Source: Lachnospiraceae bacterium UBA4380
GTDB lineage: Bacteria > Bacillota > Clostridia > Lachnospirales > Lachnospiraceae
DNA length: 61,449 nucleotides
NCBI GenBank assembly: GCA_002390025.1
Contig: DGRU01000103.1
Span: 1-61,449, forward strand
Direction of reading: 5' to 3'
Part shown: positions 29,931-38,997 of the stretch, in pieces
Layout of the letters: each line of letters opens with the position of its first letter
Position numbering within the stretch: the stretch's first letter is position 1
Notes under the pieces: model-generated
Database searches by the model: none
The model's input: the letters and a program-made list of their open reading frames with translations, nothing else
What the model was told of the DNA's origin: nothing
Translations under genes and position numbers: made by a program

Positions 29931-32214
29931 CCAGAAAATCCTGCCCGCTCTTCAGCCGGAGTCCCACAACCATCCGGCCCGCGTTTGTACGTCTGCGCTG
30001 GAACCCGGCCTTCTCCAAGCTCCCATAGAAGTCGGAAGTGCTGCGAGCATACTCTCCAGTCATCATGCAGACGTTGCGGTATGCCTGGTAAAGGTCTCCG
30101 GATTTTTCAGACAATGACTTGTCCACATCACAGTGGTCTTCTATGAACTGTCCGAGCCAGTCGTTCTCCTCGCGGTATGCTTCGATGGCGTTCTGCACCA
30201 CCCCGGGCTTATCAGTGTGAAACCCCGAGGCAATGGCCTTGCCCGCTCCCTCGATGATCCACTTCATGATGGCCTCACCGGACTCGTTGAAGAGGTGGTC
30301 CGCGAAGTTCTTAATGTCGGACTTCCCGGTGATCTTGGCGTTGAAGGGGATGACGATGAGCCGCCGCCAGGTGCCGTCGTCGTTAGCAGACACTTTGGGG
30401 AGGTGGTTCGTGTACAGCACCAGTGTGTGTGACGGATCGAAGCTGAAGGGATCTTTATACTTCTTCTCCGCCTGAATGGGGTCGGTGGAACACAGCTGCT
30501 TTACCATGCCCGTGTTCAGTCTGGTGCCCTCTTCCAATTCTGAGGCGATGATGAGGCGCTTTCCCTTCAGTTCCGCCATCTCGGGCTTCACGTTCCTCTT
30601 GCAGTTCATGGTCAGGGCCTCGGCGGAGATCTTGCCGCTGTAGTTCCCAAGCACCCTGGCGATAGTGTTCCAGAACGTACTCTTGCCGTTGGCGCCGCCG
30701 CCATAGGCGATGATCATATGCTCCTCATGGACGCGCCCAATGGCTGCCTGCCCCACGATGCGCTGGACGTAATCGATGAGCTCATCATCACCGCAGAAGA
30801 ACAGACGCAGTGTATCCAGCCAGAGATTCATGCCCCGGTCGCCGGGAGCACAGCTTGTGATCTTGGTGATGAGGTCATCGGGGTCGTGCGGCGCGAGTCC
30901 GTCAAGGCCTTTCGTAAGATCATAAGTCCCGGCGGGAGTGTTCAGCAGCTCAGCATCATAGTCCAACTCCGACACATCGATAGCGACCATCGGCTTGCAT
31001 GCATTCATGGTGTTCACGATGTTCTTGTAGTTGCGGTATTTCATGACGAACTTCTGGTAGGTGACCGCTCCCAATAAGGCATACAGCAGACTGAGCTTAT
31101 CGTCCGGCACGGCCCTGGCCAGTTCCCTGCCATGCCCCTTGACGATGCCCTCGTCGATGCCCAGGGCGATGAGCGCATCCTCTGCGGCAGCGATGGCCTC
31201 CTGCGAATCGGAAAGCTGCGCGTCCAGGAAAGACTCGACCACTCCGAGGGACTTTTCCTTGTTCTCGTACCAGCGGTCACCGCCAAAAGCCAGATAGTCC
31301 GTGGCGCTCGTGTACCTGAGGGTCCCGGCGCACTCGGCTGCCAGAACCCTTGCCTCGCCGATGTCTGAGTAGTCCTCCGGTTTCAAACGCCCGGAACCGA
31401 ACTCGTCGTTATACTCCTCCGGGGGGATGTAGTTTGGATCGGCCTGAACTTTCTGGGCAAACCTGACGGCGCTCTTCCATATAGTATTCAGTTCCGGAGA
31501 GGGGAGCGGCGGCTCACACTTCGCCGCGCGTTCCAGGAACAGGTCGTAGGCTTTGTCGCATACGCCGTACTTCTTCAATACCCTGCCGGCGAAGTGGGAC
31601 ATGGTATTGTTCCTTGTACCTTCCAGGATCGCGCCTCCTGCCGGGAGCCTCTCAACCGGGTCCTCAGGCGTATAGTCCAAGTCAGTGAGTATCTCGTCCA
31701 CGGTCAGGAACCCGTCATGCCAGAAGACTTCGTCCTCCGTGACGCAGGCACCGTACATGAACCGTCCGGCATCCAGGGCGTTATCGTCAAAGAAGGGATA
31801 CTTCTTCTGGAGCGCCGTCTTCATGGCTTTGATCTTCTCCGCGCTCTCACATCTTTCAATGGGAGCGTGGAAATGGAAACGGGGGCGCGCCGACTTGTCC
31901 TCCTTTGGGAGCATGTTGTGGCGGCTCGGCGTTGTCGCGAACTCGACGTCGCCCAGGTCTTCGTCCTCCGCCAGCTTTTCCGGGGTGATCCAGTCCGCGG
32001 GATCCTCCGAGTGGTCGTTGTCGCAGTCCATCTCGATGACCGTTGCTTCCATAAAATTGTCGTTGCTGCGGTAGCTGTTCATATATCTCGCCGCGACATG
32101 GTCGTGCGCGACCGCCGCCGCAAGCTCCGCGGTGCTCGTGGCATCGACCTGATGCGGATACAGGCAGTTGGTCTCATTGCCCGCGCAGTCAGCCGTATAA
32201 ATGGTCAGCTTCAT
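29926..32214 (-). CDS. PrimPol-helicase (VapE/D5-like primase)
   Basis: A 762-residue replication protein. Residues 1-200 look like an archaeo-eukaryotic primase domain (VIEMDCDND with the Asp pair near 63-65, RFHFHAPIE near 112-120). A PriCT-like linker follows (RNNTMSHFAGRVLKKYG near 201). Residues about 480-650 are the D5/SF3 helicase: AYGGGANGKSTFW (Walker A, 503-515), RLIIASELEE (Walker B, 553-562), THTLVLYTNHLP-like sensor near 597 and GTWRRLIVIPF arginine finger near 614-624. It primes and unwinds phage DNA. The adjacent iteron-like array would be a natural origin for it. Confidence 0.93.
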   Translation of the reverse strand: MKLTIYTADCAGNETNCLYPHQVDATSTAELAAAVAHDHVAARYMNSYRSNDNFMEATVIEMDCDNDHSEDPADWITPEKLAEDEDLGDVEFATTPSRHNMLPKEDKSARPRFHFHAPIERCESAEKIKAMKTALQKKYPFFDDNALDAGRFMYGACVTEDEVFWHDGFLTVDEILTDLDYTPEDPVERLPAGGAILEGTRNNTMSHFAGRVLKKYGVCDKAYDLFLERAAKCEPPLPSPELNTIWKSAVRFAQKVQADPNYIPPEEYNDEFGSGRLKPEDYSDIGEARVLAAECAGTLRYTSATDYLAFGGDRWYENKEKSLGVVESFLDAQLSDSQEAIAAAEDALIALGIDEGIVKGHGRELARAVPDDKLSLLYALLGAVTYQKFVMKYRNYKNIVNTMNACKPMVAIDVSELDYDAELLNTPAGTYDLTKGLDGLAPHDPDDLITKITSCAPGDRGMNLWLDTLRLFFCGDDELIDYVQRIVGQAAIGRVHEEHMIIAYGGGANGKSTFWNTIARVLGNYSGKISAEALTMNCKRNVKPEMAELKGKRLIIASELEEGTRLNTGMVKQLCSTDPIQAEKKYKDPFSFDPSHTLVLYTNHLPKVSANDDGTWRRLIVIPFNAKITGKSDIKNFADHLFNESGEAIMKWIIEGAGKAIASGFHTDKPGVVQNAIEAYREENDWLGQFIEDHCDVDKSLSEKSGDLYQAYRNVCMMTGEYARSTSDFYGSLEKAGFQRRRTNAGRMVVGLRLKSGQDFLE

Positions 32215-32228
32215 ATCTTACCTCCGAC

Positions 32229-32621
32229 TTATACATTCCTTTCAGTTATCTCTCCGCAGTCGTCCGCGAAACGGCGGATGGGGAGATCCAGTTCTCTCGC
32301 CCTTACCCATTCCCAGGCCATTCCGTCCGTGACCGTGTCCCCGAACATCCAGAGCTCGTCACATCTGCCAAGGAACGCCCTGTTCATGAGCATGGCTGCT
32401 TCCCGCTCGTTCTTCTCAGATATGAACTGCGGAAGCAGCAGGTGCGGAGCCAGGGGCACGGCGCCATTCTCCGCCGCGAACCGGCAGTAACGCCTCGCGT
32501 TCATGACGTTCCTTTCCACATCCCCGGAGAACGGAGAGGCCACATACACCACAGGCATGTCTTCCTTTAATAAGGAAAGACTGCCCGCGGTTCCGGTTTT
32601 TCTGGTCTTGCAGTCGTTCAT
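32229..32621 (-). CDS. DUF4406 / nucleoside deoxyribosyltransferase-like protein
   Basis: A 130-residue protein with the DUF4406 core VVYVASPFSGDVERNVMNAR at about 24-43 and DELWMFGDTVTDGMAWEW near 88-105, the fold of nucleoside 2-deoxyribosyltransferases. The start at 32621 has AAAGGAGG. It is the first gene of the leftward replication operon. It may adjust nucleotide pools; the enzymatic activity is not proven for this family. Confidence 0.82.
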   Translation of the reverse strand: MNDCKTRKTGTAGSLSLLKEDMPVVYVASPFSGDVERNVMNARRYCRFAAENGAVPLAPHLLLPQFISEKNEREAAMLMNRAFLGRCDELWMFGDTVTDGMAWEWVRARELDLPIRRFADDCGEITERNV

Positions 32622-32660
32622 GGATCCTTCCTCCTTTCTTCATATTTGAAGGGCATATCC

Positions 32661-32845
32661 CTTCCACTTCCTAAAAGAGAACGGAAGCCGGATTTGACGA
32701 AAAAAATTTCAAAAAGTTTTCGGAAAAACAGCCTGTTTTTCTCTTTCAGGAAGTGGAAAGGGAAACGGGCTGTTTTTTCATAAAAAAATTTTCAAAAAGT
32801 TTTCGTAAAAACACCCGGCTTTTCTCTTTTAGGAACCAGAGAGAC
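32661..32845. repeat. Inverted and direct repeats between divergent replication operons (origin/promoter region)
   Basis: The gap 32622-32976 holds no gene. It has a near-perfect inverted pair CTTCCACTTCCTAAAAGAGA (32661) and TTCTCTTTCAGGAAGTGGAA (32740), and a third copy TTCTCTTTTAGGAA (32822). Two direct copies of about 60 bp share AAATTTTCAAAAAGTTTTCG and GTTTTTCTCTTT. The array is AT-rich and lies where the leftward and rightward replication operons diverge, so it is a candidate origin or divergent control region. Confidence 0.6.
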
Positions 32846-32976
32846 AGAAACGCATCTCAGAAAGGAGGAGCGGGCGTGTACAGGACGCATGACATGCCGC
32901 GCTGCAGGGGCGAGCCCCTCACCGCATAGCGGCAGACAGGGAAACTTGTAAAAAGATGTAAAAAAGGAGTCAAGAC

Positions 32977-33249
32977 ATGATCAAGGAAGGTTACAGGGAC
33001 AGGCATTACGGCCTGACCGGCAAGACGGTCCGGGTAAAAGCCAGAAACGAGAAGACGGACAGAAATTCCTGGTACGGAATGGAAGTCCAGGTGAAGATCA
33101 CCGCGGAATACCCCGCGTTCCTCTGCGGGCTGGTGATGCCCCACAGGAACCCCTACGGGATGGGCGTTTCCAGGCCTTATCCCATTACCATCACCAAGCA
33201 CGATATCTACATCGGAGAAATGATCATCAACGGAGGTTCGATAAGATGA
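32977..33249 (+). CDS. Hypothetical phage protein, first gene of the rightward replication operon
   Basis: A 90-residue basic protein (MIKEGYRDRHYGLTGKTVRV), beta-rich by composition, ending near YIGEMIINGGSIR. AAGGAG lies 8 bases before the ATG. It overlaps the next gene by 4 bases. No family recognised. Confidence 0.7.
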   Translation: MIKEGYRDRHYGLTGKTVRVKARNEKTDRNSWYGMEVQVKITAEYPAFLCGLVMPHRNPYGMGVSRPYPITITKHDIYIGEMIINGGSIR

Positions 33250-33587
33250 GCAGGATGAAGGAACTTTCGCAGGCGCTCGACGAGCTTGTGGCCTGCGGCG
33301 AAGCCCTGATCCAGACGGCGAACGCCATCAGGGATATGTTCACAGGCGAGCCGGAGCCGGAGGAGACGCCTGCGCCGGTGGCTCCCTCGGAGCCCGCCCC
33401 GCCCCGGGCAGAGGAGACAAAAAAGTACACCTTCGCGGAGGTCAGGAAAGCGTTCTCGGCCAAGTCCCACGCCGGATACACCGCGCAGGTCAAAGAGCTG
33501 ATCGCCGGGTACGGAGCAGAAAAACTCTCCGGCGTGAAGGAGGAGGATTACCCCGCCCTCATGGCGGACCTGGAGGCGATCGTATGA
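33246..33587 (+). CDS. Hypothetical phage protein with C-terminal helical domain
   Basis: A 113-residue protein: N-terminal helix, Pro/Glu/Ala-rich linker at about 38-58, and a conserved C-terminal segment KKYTFAEVRKAFSAKSHAGY and AEKLSGVKEEDYPALMADLE. Genes with this C-terminal segment are regularly found before DUF2800 in Clostridia phages. It might be a small DNA-binding or single-strand-binding accessory; this is inference. Confidence 0.75.
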   Translation: MSRMKELSQALDELVACGEALIQTANAIRDMFTGEPEPEETPAPVAPSEPAPPRAEETKKYTFAEVRKAFSAKSHAGYTAQVKELIAGYGAEKLSGVKEEDYPALMADLEAIV

Positions 33588-34720
33588 GCGCGCACAGTAT
33601 TTTCTCGCCCTCCGCGAGCCACCGCATCCTGAACTGCCCGCCGAGCCTGATGCTCTGCTCCGGAGCGGCTGACCAGCCCAGCCCCTACGCAGCCGAAGGC
33701 ACCTGCGCCCATGAGCTGTGCGCATACCTGGTGGAGAAGGCCCTGGGTAGGGACGTAAAGGATCCGACAGAGGATCTCGACTACTACAGCGCCGAGATGC
33801 AGTCCTGCGCCGAGGGGTACGCTTCCTTTGTAATGGAGGAGTATGAAAAGGCCCGGGAGACCTGCCCGGATGCCCGGGTGTTCATAGAGCAGAGGGTGGA
33901 TATCTCCCGGTGGGTCCCCGGCTGCGGAGGCACAGCCGACTGCATCATCCTGTCAGATGGCGTACTCGAGATAATTGACTATAAAAATGGAACAGGGATC
34001 CCTGTCAGCGCGACTTCCGAAGAATACGGCGGGAACACGCAGCTCATGTGCTACTGCCTGGGCGCCCTGGAGATGTTTGACGGGATCTACGACATTGACA
34101 GCGTGAAGATGGTCATCTATCAGCCCCGGCGGGATAACATCAGCACTTACGCCATGAGCAAAGAAGACCTCCTGGCCTGGGCGGACGGAGTGCTCGCGCC
34201 TACCGCCAGGCTTGCTCTTGAGGGCAAGGGGGAATTCAGGGCAGGGGACCACTGCCGGTTCTGCCGGGTCAAGGCCACCTGCCGGAAGCGCGCCGAGTAC
34301 AACCTCGAAGCCGCGAAGTATGACTTCAAGATGCCCGCGGAACTTGAGGACTACGAGGTCGACTCCATCCTTATGATGGCAGACCGCCTGACGTCATGGG
34401 CAAACGACGTCAAAGAATACGCCCTCGCGGAAGCCCTCAAAGGGAAGGAATATGAGCACTTCAAGATTGTCGAGGGCCGCAGCAACAGGAAATACACATC
34501 TGAAGAGGATGTGGCAAAGACGGTCGAAGCCGCCGGGTACGATCCCTGGGAGCGGAAAATCAGAGGCGTCACCGCCATGACCTCGATGCTGGGGAAGAAG
34601 AAGTTCGAGGAACTTCTCGGCGGCCTGACGTACAAGCCCCGCGGAAAGCCTGCCCTTGTTCCCAGGACAGACAAACGTCCCGAAATGAAAAATACAGCAG
34701 AAGAAGATTTTAAAGAGTAA
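33584..34720 (+). CDS. DUF2800 protein (PD-(D/E)XK, Cas4-like exonuclease)
   Basis: A 378-residue DUF2800 protein. It begins SIFSPSASHRILNCPPSLML, has the nuclease core GTADCIILSDGVLEIIDYKN near 125-145 (Asp and Asp-x-Lys), and a Cys cluster CRFCRVKATCRKRAEYN near 222-238 that may bind an iron-sulfur cluster as in AddB/Cas4 nucleases. It probably works in phage recombination with DUF2815. It overlaps the preceding gene by 4 bases (ATGA). Confidence 0.9.
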   Translation: MSAHSIFSPSASHRILNCPPSLMLCSGAADQPSPYAAEGTCAHELCAYLVEKALGRDVKDPTEDLDYYSAEMQSCAEGYASFVMEEYEKARETCPDARVFIEQRVDISRWVPGCGGTADCIILSDGVLEIIDYKNGTGIPVSATSEEYGGNTQLMCYCLGALEMFDGIYDIDSVKMVIYQPRRDNISTYAMSKEDLLAWADGVLAPTARLALEGKGEFRAGDHCRFCRVKATCRKRAEYNLEAAKYDFKMPAELEDYEVDSILMMADRLTSWANDVKEYALAEALKGKEYEHFKIVEGRSNRKYTSEEDVAKTVEAAGYDPWERKIRGVTAMTSMLGKKKFEELLGGLTYKPRGKPALVPRTDKRPEMKNTAEEDFKE

Positions 34721-34733
34721 AGGAGATTTTATT

Positions 34734-35294
34734 ATGTCTAAGTTCGTTAATCCGACCAAGGTCATCACCGGCGTGTGCACTTTCAGCTACCTTAACTGCT
34801 GGGAGCCGAAAGCTATCGAGGGCGGCAAGCCCAAGTTCTCCGTCAGCCTGGTCATCCCCAAGAGCGACACAAAGACCGTGGAACGCATCCGCGCCGCCAT
34901 CCAGGCCGCCTACGAGGAAGGCGCGTCCAAGCTTAAGGGCAACGGCAAGTCCGTCCCCGCGCTGTCCGCGATCCGCACCCCGCTCCGGGACGGCGACAAG
35001 GACCGCCCGGATGATGAGGTCTACAGGGGATGCTGGTTCATCAACGCCAACTCCGATACCGCGCCCGGCATCGTTGACGCAGACCGCCAGCCTATCCTGA
35101 CCCGCTCCGAGATGTACAGCGGCGTGAAGGGCCGTGCGTCCATCAACCTGTACGCCTACAACGTGAACGGGAACCGCGGTGTCGCATGCGGTCTGAACAA
35201 TTTGCAGAAGATTGCGGACGGTACTCCCCTGGGCGGCAAGTCCCGCGCCGAGGACGACTTCGCCACCGAGGAAGACGAGGACTTCCTGGACTAA
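34734..35294 (+). CDS. DUF2815 single-stranded DNA-binding protein
   Basis: A 186-residue DUF2815 protein starting MSKFVNPTKVITGVCTFSYL, with KFSVSLVIPKSDTKTVERI and the acidic C-terminal tail EDDFATEEDEDFLD typical of single-strand-binding proteins. It follows DUF2800 by 13 bases and precedes MetK and polymerase genes. It binds single-stranded DNA during replication or annealing. Confidence 0.9.
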   Translation: MSKFVNPTKVITGVCTFSYLNCWEPKAIEGGKPKFSVSLVIPKSDTKTVERIRAAIQAAYEEGASKLKGNGKSVPALSAIRTPLRDGDKDRPDDEVYRGCWFINANSDTAPGIVDADRQPILTRSEMYSGVKGRASINLYAYNVNGNRGVACGLNNLQKIADGTPLGGKSRAEDDFATEEDEDFLD

Positions 35295-35301
35295 AGACAA
35301 A

Positions 35302-35340
35302 AAGGGCGGCAGGAACCTGTTACGGGGCTCCCGCCGCCCG
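35302..35340 (+). terminator. GC-rich hairpin after the DUF2815 gene
   Basis: GGGCGGCAGG / CCGCCGCCC type stem right after the stop codon. No T run follows, so it may shield the mRNA end or attenuate rather than fully terminate. Confidence 0.5.
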
Positions 35341-35360
35341 GGAAAGAAAGGAAAAGGATA

Positions 35361-35546
35361 ATGATTGAGATTTTTGCTTATGAAAGTATTAAGAGGATCC
35401 TTGTTTACTGCGCATTCGGCTGGTTCGCAGGGATGTCCCTCTGCGGATACGTCATCATTGTTACCGCCGGGGTGAAATGGATCGTAAAGAATCTGAAGAG
35501 ACATATCGGGAAAAAGAATGCTGAGGAGGAATCCGACCATGAGTAA
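35361..35546 (+). CDS. Small single-pass membrane protein
   Basis: A 61-residue protein with one clear membrane stretch (YCAFGWFAGMSLCGYVIIVT, about 16-35) and a basic tail (KNLKRHIGKKNAEEE). AAGGAAAAGGAT precedes the ATG. It overlaps the metK start by 8 bases. Function unknown; it is a cargo-like gene inside the replication operon. Confidence 0.65.
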   Translation: MIEIFAYESIKRILVYCAFGWFAGMSLCGYVIIVTAGVKWIVKNLKRHIGKKNAEEESDHE

Positions 35547-36600
35547 GATCGTCACCTGCGAACAGGTATCCCGCGGACACGTTGACAAGATCTGCGACCA
35601 GATCTCCGATGCCGTAGTCACTGACTGCATCCGGCATGACCGCGAAAGCCGGGTCGCTGTGGAATGCCTTATAAAGAACAGCACCATAGTGATCGCCGGG
35701 GAGATCACCAGCAGACATGAACCTGACTATGCCGGACTGGTGCAGGGGGTCTTGGACCGGATCGGCATCACAGGCCAGTATGACAAAGTAAACGTCCGCA
35801 CCCTCATCACCCGCCAGTCCCCGGACATCGCCCGGGGCGTGGATACGGGCGGTGCCGGCGACCAGGGCGTCATGTACGGCTACGCTACGAACGAGACGCC
35901 GGAGCTGCTGCCCATCCCGTTCGCCGTCGCCACCCGCTTCCTCGAGCTTCTCTGGGATGTCAATACATCCATGCTGCGTCCCGACGCGAAAGCCCAGGTC
36001 AGCTACGACTACGATACCGGTCGCATCACCACTTTCCTCTGCTCCGTCCAGCACACTCCGTGCAGCGGAGTCGATGACTTCCGTGCCGTCATCGAGAGCC
36101 TGATGATTCTGACCGCTGTGGAGTACGGACTCAACTGTGACTTCGAGAAACTCGTCAACCCCACAGGCAAGTTCACGGTCGGAGGTTCATCCGCGGACAC
36201 GGGCGTTACCGGACGCAAGCTCGCCTGTGACACATACGGAGGCGTCGGCAGGATCGGGGGCGGTGCGCTGTCTGGGAAGGATCCCAGCAAGGTCGACCGC
36301 TCTGCCGCGTATATGGCTCGCAGGATCGCCACCGGCCTTGTGAGGAACAATTGCTGTGACAGGTGCGAGGTGCAGATCGCGTACGCCATCGGCAAAGCGG
36401 AACCCGTATCTGTTTCTGTTGACACCTTCGGCACCGCACGGTGCGGCCTCGAATTAATAGACAAATATGTCGGTACTTACGACCTCACTCCCGGGGGCAT
36501 CATCAGATTTCTGCATCTTTTGGATGTGGATTATAACGAAGTATCTTTCGGTGGCCACTTCGGAAAGCCCTGGCTCCCCTGGGAAACCGGGACCATTTGA
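35539..36600 (+). CDS. metK: Phage-encoded S-adenosylmethionine synthetase
   Basis: A 353-residue MetK, about 30-40 residues shorter than bacterial ones. It makes S-adenosylmethionine from ATP and methionine. Key residues remain: GHVDKICDQISDA with His14 and Asp16 (Val15 replaces the usual Pro), GGAGDQGVMYGYATNE near 111, TGRKLACDTYGG near 225 and GGALSGKDPSKVDRSAAY near 243, including both phosphate-binding Lys. The start at 35539 has GAGGAGG upstream. It is encoded with the replication genes of a phage that has three DNA methyltransferases, so it probably keeps the methyl donor high during infection. Confidence 0.93.
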   Translation: MSKIVTCEQVSRGHVDKICDQISDAVVTDCIRHDRESRVAVECLIKNSTIVIAGEITSRHEPDYAGLVQGVLDRIGITGQYDKVNVRTLITRQSPDIARGVDTGGAGDQGVMYGYATNETPELLPIPFAVATRFLELLWDVNTSMLRPDAKAQVSYDYDTGRITTFLCSVQHTPCSGVDDFRAVIESLMILTAVEYGLNCDFEKLVNPTGKFTVGGSSADTGVTGRKLACDTYGGVGRIGGGALSGKDPSKVDRSAAYMARRIATGLVRNNCCDRCEVQIAYAIGKAEPVSVSVDTFGTARCGLELIDKYVGTYDLTPGGIIRFLHLLDVDYNEVSFGGHFGKPWLPWETGTI

Positions 36601-36623
36601 GACTGAGACTATTGACCGGAACC

Positions 36624-36653
36624 GGGATGGCGGCAAAACCGCCGTCCCTTTTT
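36624..36653 (+). terminator. Terminator between metK and the polymerase gene
   Basis: GGGATGGCGG-CAAAA-CCGCCGTCCC (one T-G pair) followed by T5. The polymerase start is 22 bases downstream. Confidence 0.8.
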
Positions 36654-36674
36654 ATAAAGAGGAGGCAGATTTGG

Positions 36675-38663
36675 ATGGAACTGATAAAGACTCTTTCCCT
36701 GGACCTGGAAACATTTTCCAGCGTCGACCTGGTAAAATGCGGGGTCTACAAGTACGCGGAAAGTCCGGACTTCGAGATCCTGCTATTCGGCTATTCCGTC
36801 AACGAGGGACCGGTGAAGGTGGTGGATGTAGCATGTGGGGAAGAAGTGCCGGAGGAGATCCTCGCCGCGCTGACGGACGATGCAGTTGAGAAGTGGGCAT
36901 ACAACGCGCAGTTTGAGCGTGTATGCCTGTCAAACTGGCTGCGGCGGCATCACCCGGAGCATTTCAGGAGCTACGGTGTCCCGGAGGACTCGGTCGGGGG
37001 ATACCTCGATCCCACTTCATGGAAGTGTTCCCGTATCTGGGGAGCATACATGGGACTGCCGCTGTCCCTCAAAGGTGTAGGTGCGGTGCTGAAGCTGGAC
37101 GAGCAGAAGATGGAGGAGGGCGCGGACCTCATCAAATATTTCTGTAAACCCTGCCGCCCCACAAAAAAGAACGGGGGCCGGACGCGGAACCTTCCGCATC
37201 ATGCCCCGGAGAAATGGGATTTGTTCAAAAGATACAACGCAAGGGATGTGGAAGTGGAACTTGGAATCAAGGCTCGGCTTGCGAAGTTTCCCGTACCGGA
37301 TCTCGTCTGGGACGAGTACCATCTCGACCAACAGATCAACGACAGGGGGATCCAAGTTGATATGACGCTGGTCAGTCAGGCTATCGACATCGACGCGAGG
37401 ACAAAGCATTCCCTTCTTACACGGATGCGGGAAGCCACAGGGCTCGAGAATCCCAACAGCGTCACACAGATGAAGGACTGGCTCTCTGGCAGAGGTATTG
37501 AGGCGGAGTCCTTGGACAAAAAGGCTGTCGGGGAACTGCTGCACGATGCGGATGCGGATGTGGCAGATGTTCTGTCCTGCCGTCAGCAGCTTGCCAAGGC
37601 ATCCGTGAGCAAGTACCGCGCCATGCAGAACGCCGTTTGCACCGATGGACGCGCCAGGGGGATGTTCGCCTTCTACGGAGCGAACAGGACCGGCCGCTGG
37701 GCTGGGTGCATCATTCAATTGCAAAATCTTCCGCAGAATCACATGGATGATCTGGCTGAAGCACGGAGCCTTGTCCGCGACGGGAACTTCGAAGCACTGG
37801 AGCTGTTATACGACAATATCCCGGGCGTCCTCTCAGAACTGATCCGCACGGCGTTTGTGCCAAAGCCCGGGTACAAGTACATCGTCAGTGACTTTAGCGC
37901 CATCGAAGCCCGTGTGCTGAGTTTCCTTGCGGGGGAACAGTGGCGTATTGACGTATTCAGGGAAGGGAAGGACATCTACTGTGCCAGCGCGTCAGCCATG
38001 TTCCATCTTCCGGTCGTGAAAAATGGTCTGAACGGACATCTCAGGCAGCGAGGCAAGGTCGCAGAACTCGCTCTCGGTTACGGCGGCGGCACCGGTGCTC
38101 TGCGCTCGATGGGTGCCCTTGAGATGGGGCTTGCCGAGGATGAACTCCAGCCGCTTGTCGCCGCGTGGCGTCAGGCTAATCCGCATATCACCCGTTTCTG
38201 GTGGGACATAGATGCCGCTGTGAAGAAAGTGGTCATGTACAAGACTTCCGTTACATCACATGGCTTTCGTTTCTACTACCAGAGTGGAATGCTGTTCATT
38301 GACCTTCCGTCCGGCAGACGGCTTTCCTACGTCAAGCCCCGCATCGGCACGAACCGCTTTGGCTCCGAGTGTGTGACCTATGAAGGTATCAGCCTTGGGA
38401 AGTGGACCCGACTCGAAACTTATGGCCCGAAAGTCACGGAAAACCTTGTGCAGGCAGTGTCCAGAGATATCCTCGCCTACGCCATGAAGACTCTGCAGGA
38501 CTTCTTTATCGTCGGCTCTGTTCATGACGAGTTGATTATCGAGTGCCCGCCTGGCGTTGACCTGCAAGCGGCCTGTGATCATATGGGACAGACGCCTCCC
38601 TGGATAGAGGGATTACTGCTCAGAGCGGATGGGTATGAGTGTCAGTATTACAAGAAAGTATGA
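36675..38663 (+). CDS. DNA polymerase I family A with 3'-5' exonuclease domain
   Basis: A 662-residue replicative-type phage polymerase. The N-terminal DEDD exonuclease is intact by eye: SLDLETFSS (Asp10, Glu12), YNAQFERVCL near 75 and RDVEVELGI near 195. The polymerase domain has ANRTGRWAG near 342, motif A VSDFSAIEARVLSFLAGE near 410, motif B RQRGKVAELALGYGGG near 465 and motif C VHDELIIE near 623. No 5' nuclease domain. The start at 36675 follows GAGGAGG at 11 bases. It is the last gene of the rightward operon; GC content drops sharply after it. Confidence 0.95.
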   Translation: MELIKTLSLDLETFSSVDLVKCGVYKYAESPDFEILLFGYSVNEGPVKVVDVACGEEVPEEILAALTDDAVEKWAYNAQFERVCLSNWLRRHHPEHFRSYGVPEDSVGGYLDPTSWKCSRIWGAYMGLPLSLKGVGAVLKLDEQKMEEGADLIKYFCKPCRPTKKNGGRTRNLPHHAPEKWDLFKRYNARDVEVELGIKARLAKFPVPDLVWDEYHLDQQINDRGIQVDMTLVSQAIDIDARTKHSLLTRMREATGLENPNSVTQMKDWLSGRGIEAESLDKKAVGELLHDADADVADVLSCRQQLAKASVSKYRAMQNAVCTDGRARGMFAFYGANRTGRWAGCIIQLQNLPQNHMDDLAEARSLVRDGNFEALELLYDNIPGVLSELIRTAFVPKPGYKYIVSDFSAIEARVLSFLAGEQWRIDVFREGKDIYCASASAMFHLPVVKNGLNGHLRQRGKVAELALGYGGGTGALRSMGALEMGLAEDELQPLVAAWRQANPHITRFWWDIDAAVKKVVMYKTSVTSHGFRFYYQSGMLFIDLPSGRRLSYVKPRIGTNRFGSECVTYEGISLGKWTRLETYGPKVTENLVQAVSRDILAYAMKTLQDFFIVGSVHDELIIECPPGVDLQAACDHMGQTPPWIEGLLLRADGYECQYYKKV

Positions 38664-38997
38664 TCCTCAGACAAAGAAGAAACACTATCAAATATCAACA
38701 AATAGCTTTAAAAGGATTTAAAATCGTGATATTGTATCTTTGCTAAAGTTTTCCTATATTTGATCTAAAGAAGTAACCTACATGAGCGAAGTTATTACAG
38801 AGAATATATTAGTTTATAGGGCACCTTCACATACCTGGATATTTGATCGGTTACTTTGCGTAAATGGCACAAGATAATAAACGATCTACCTTCCCCGCAT
38901 AATCGTAAAACATTCGAAAAAAAATGTTCAGGATTTGACAAATAGGTAAGTAATGGAAATAATGATTTGGATTAATTGTTATGTTGGGAGTAGTGCT
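38664..38997. other. AT-rich non-coding boundary between phage backbone and R-M island
   Basis: 334 bases without a gene. AT content rises abruptly just after the polymerase stop. I see no tRNA or clear attachment repeat. It holds the promoter at 38935-38964. Confidence 0.5.
38935..38964 (+). promoter_or_regulatory. Putative promoter for the restriction-modification island
   Basis: TTGACA (38935-38940), 18-base spacer, AATAAT (38959-38964), 34 bases before the ATG at 38998. Confidence 0.5.
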
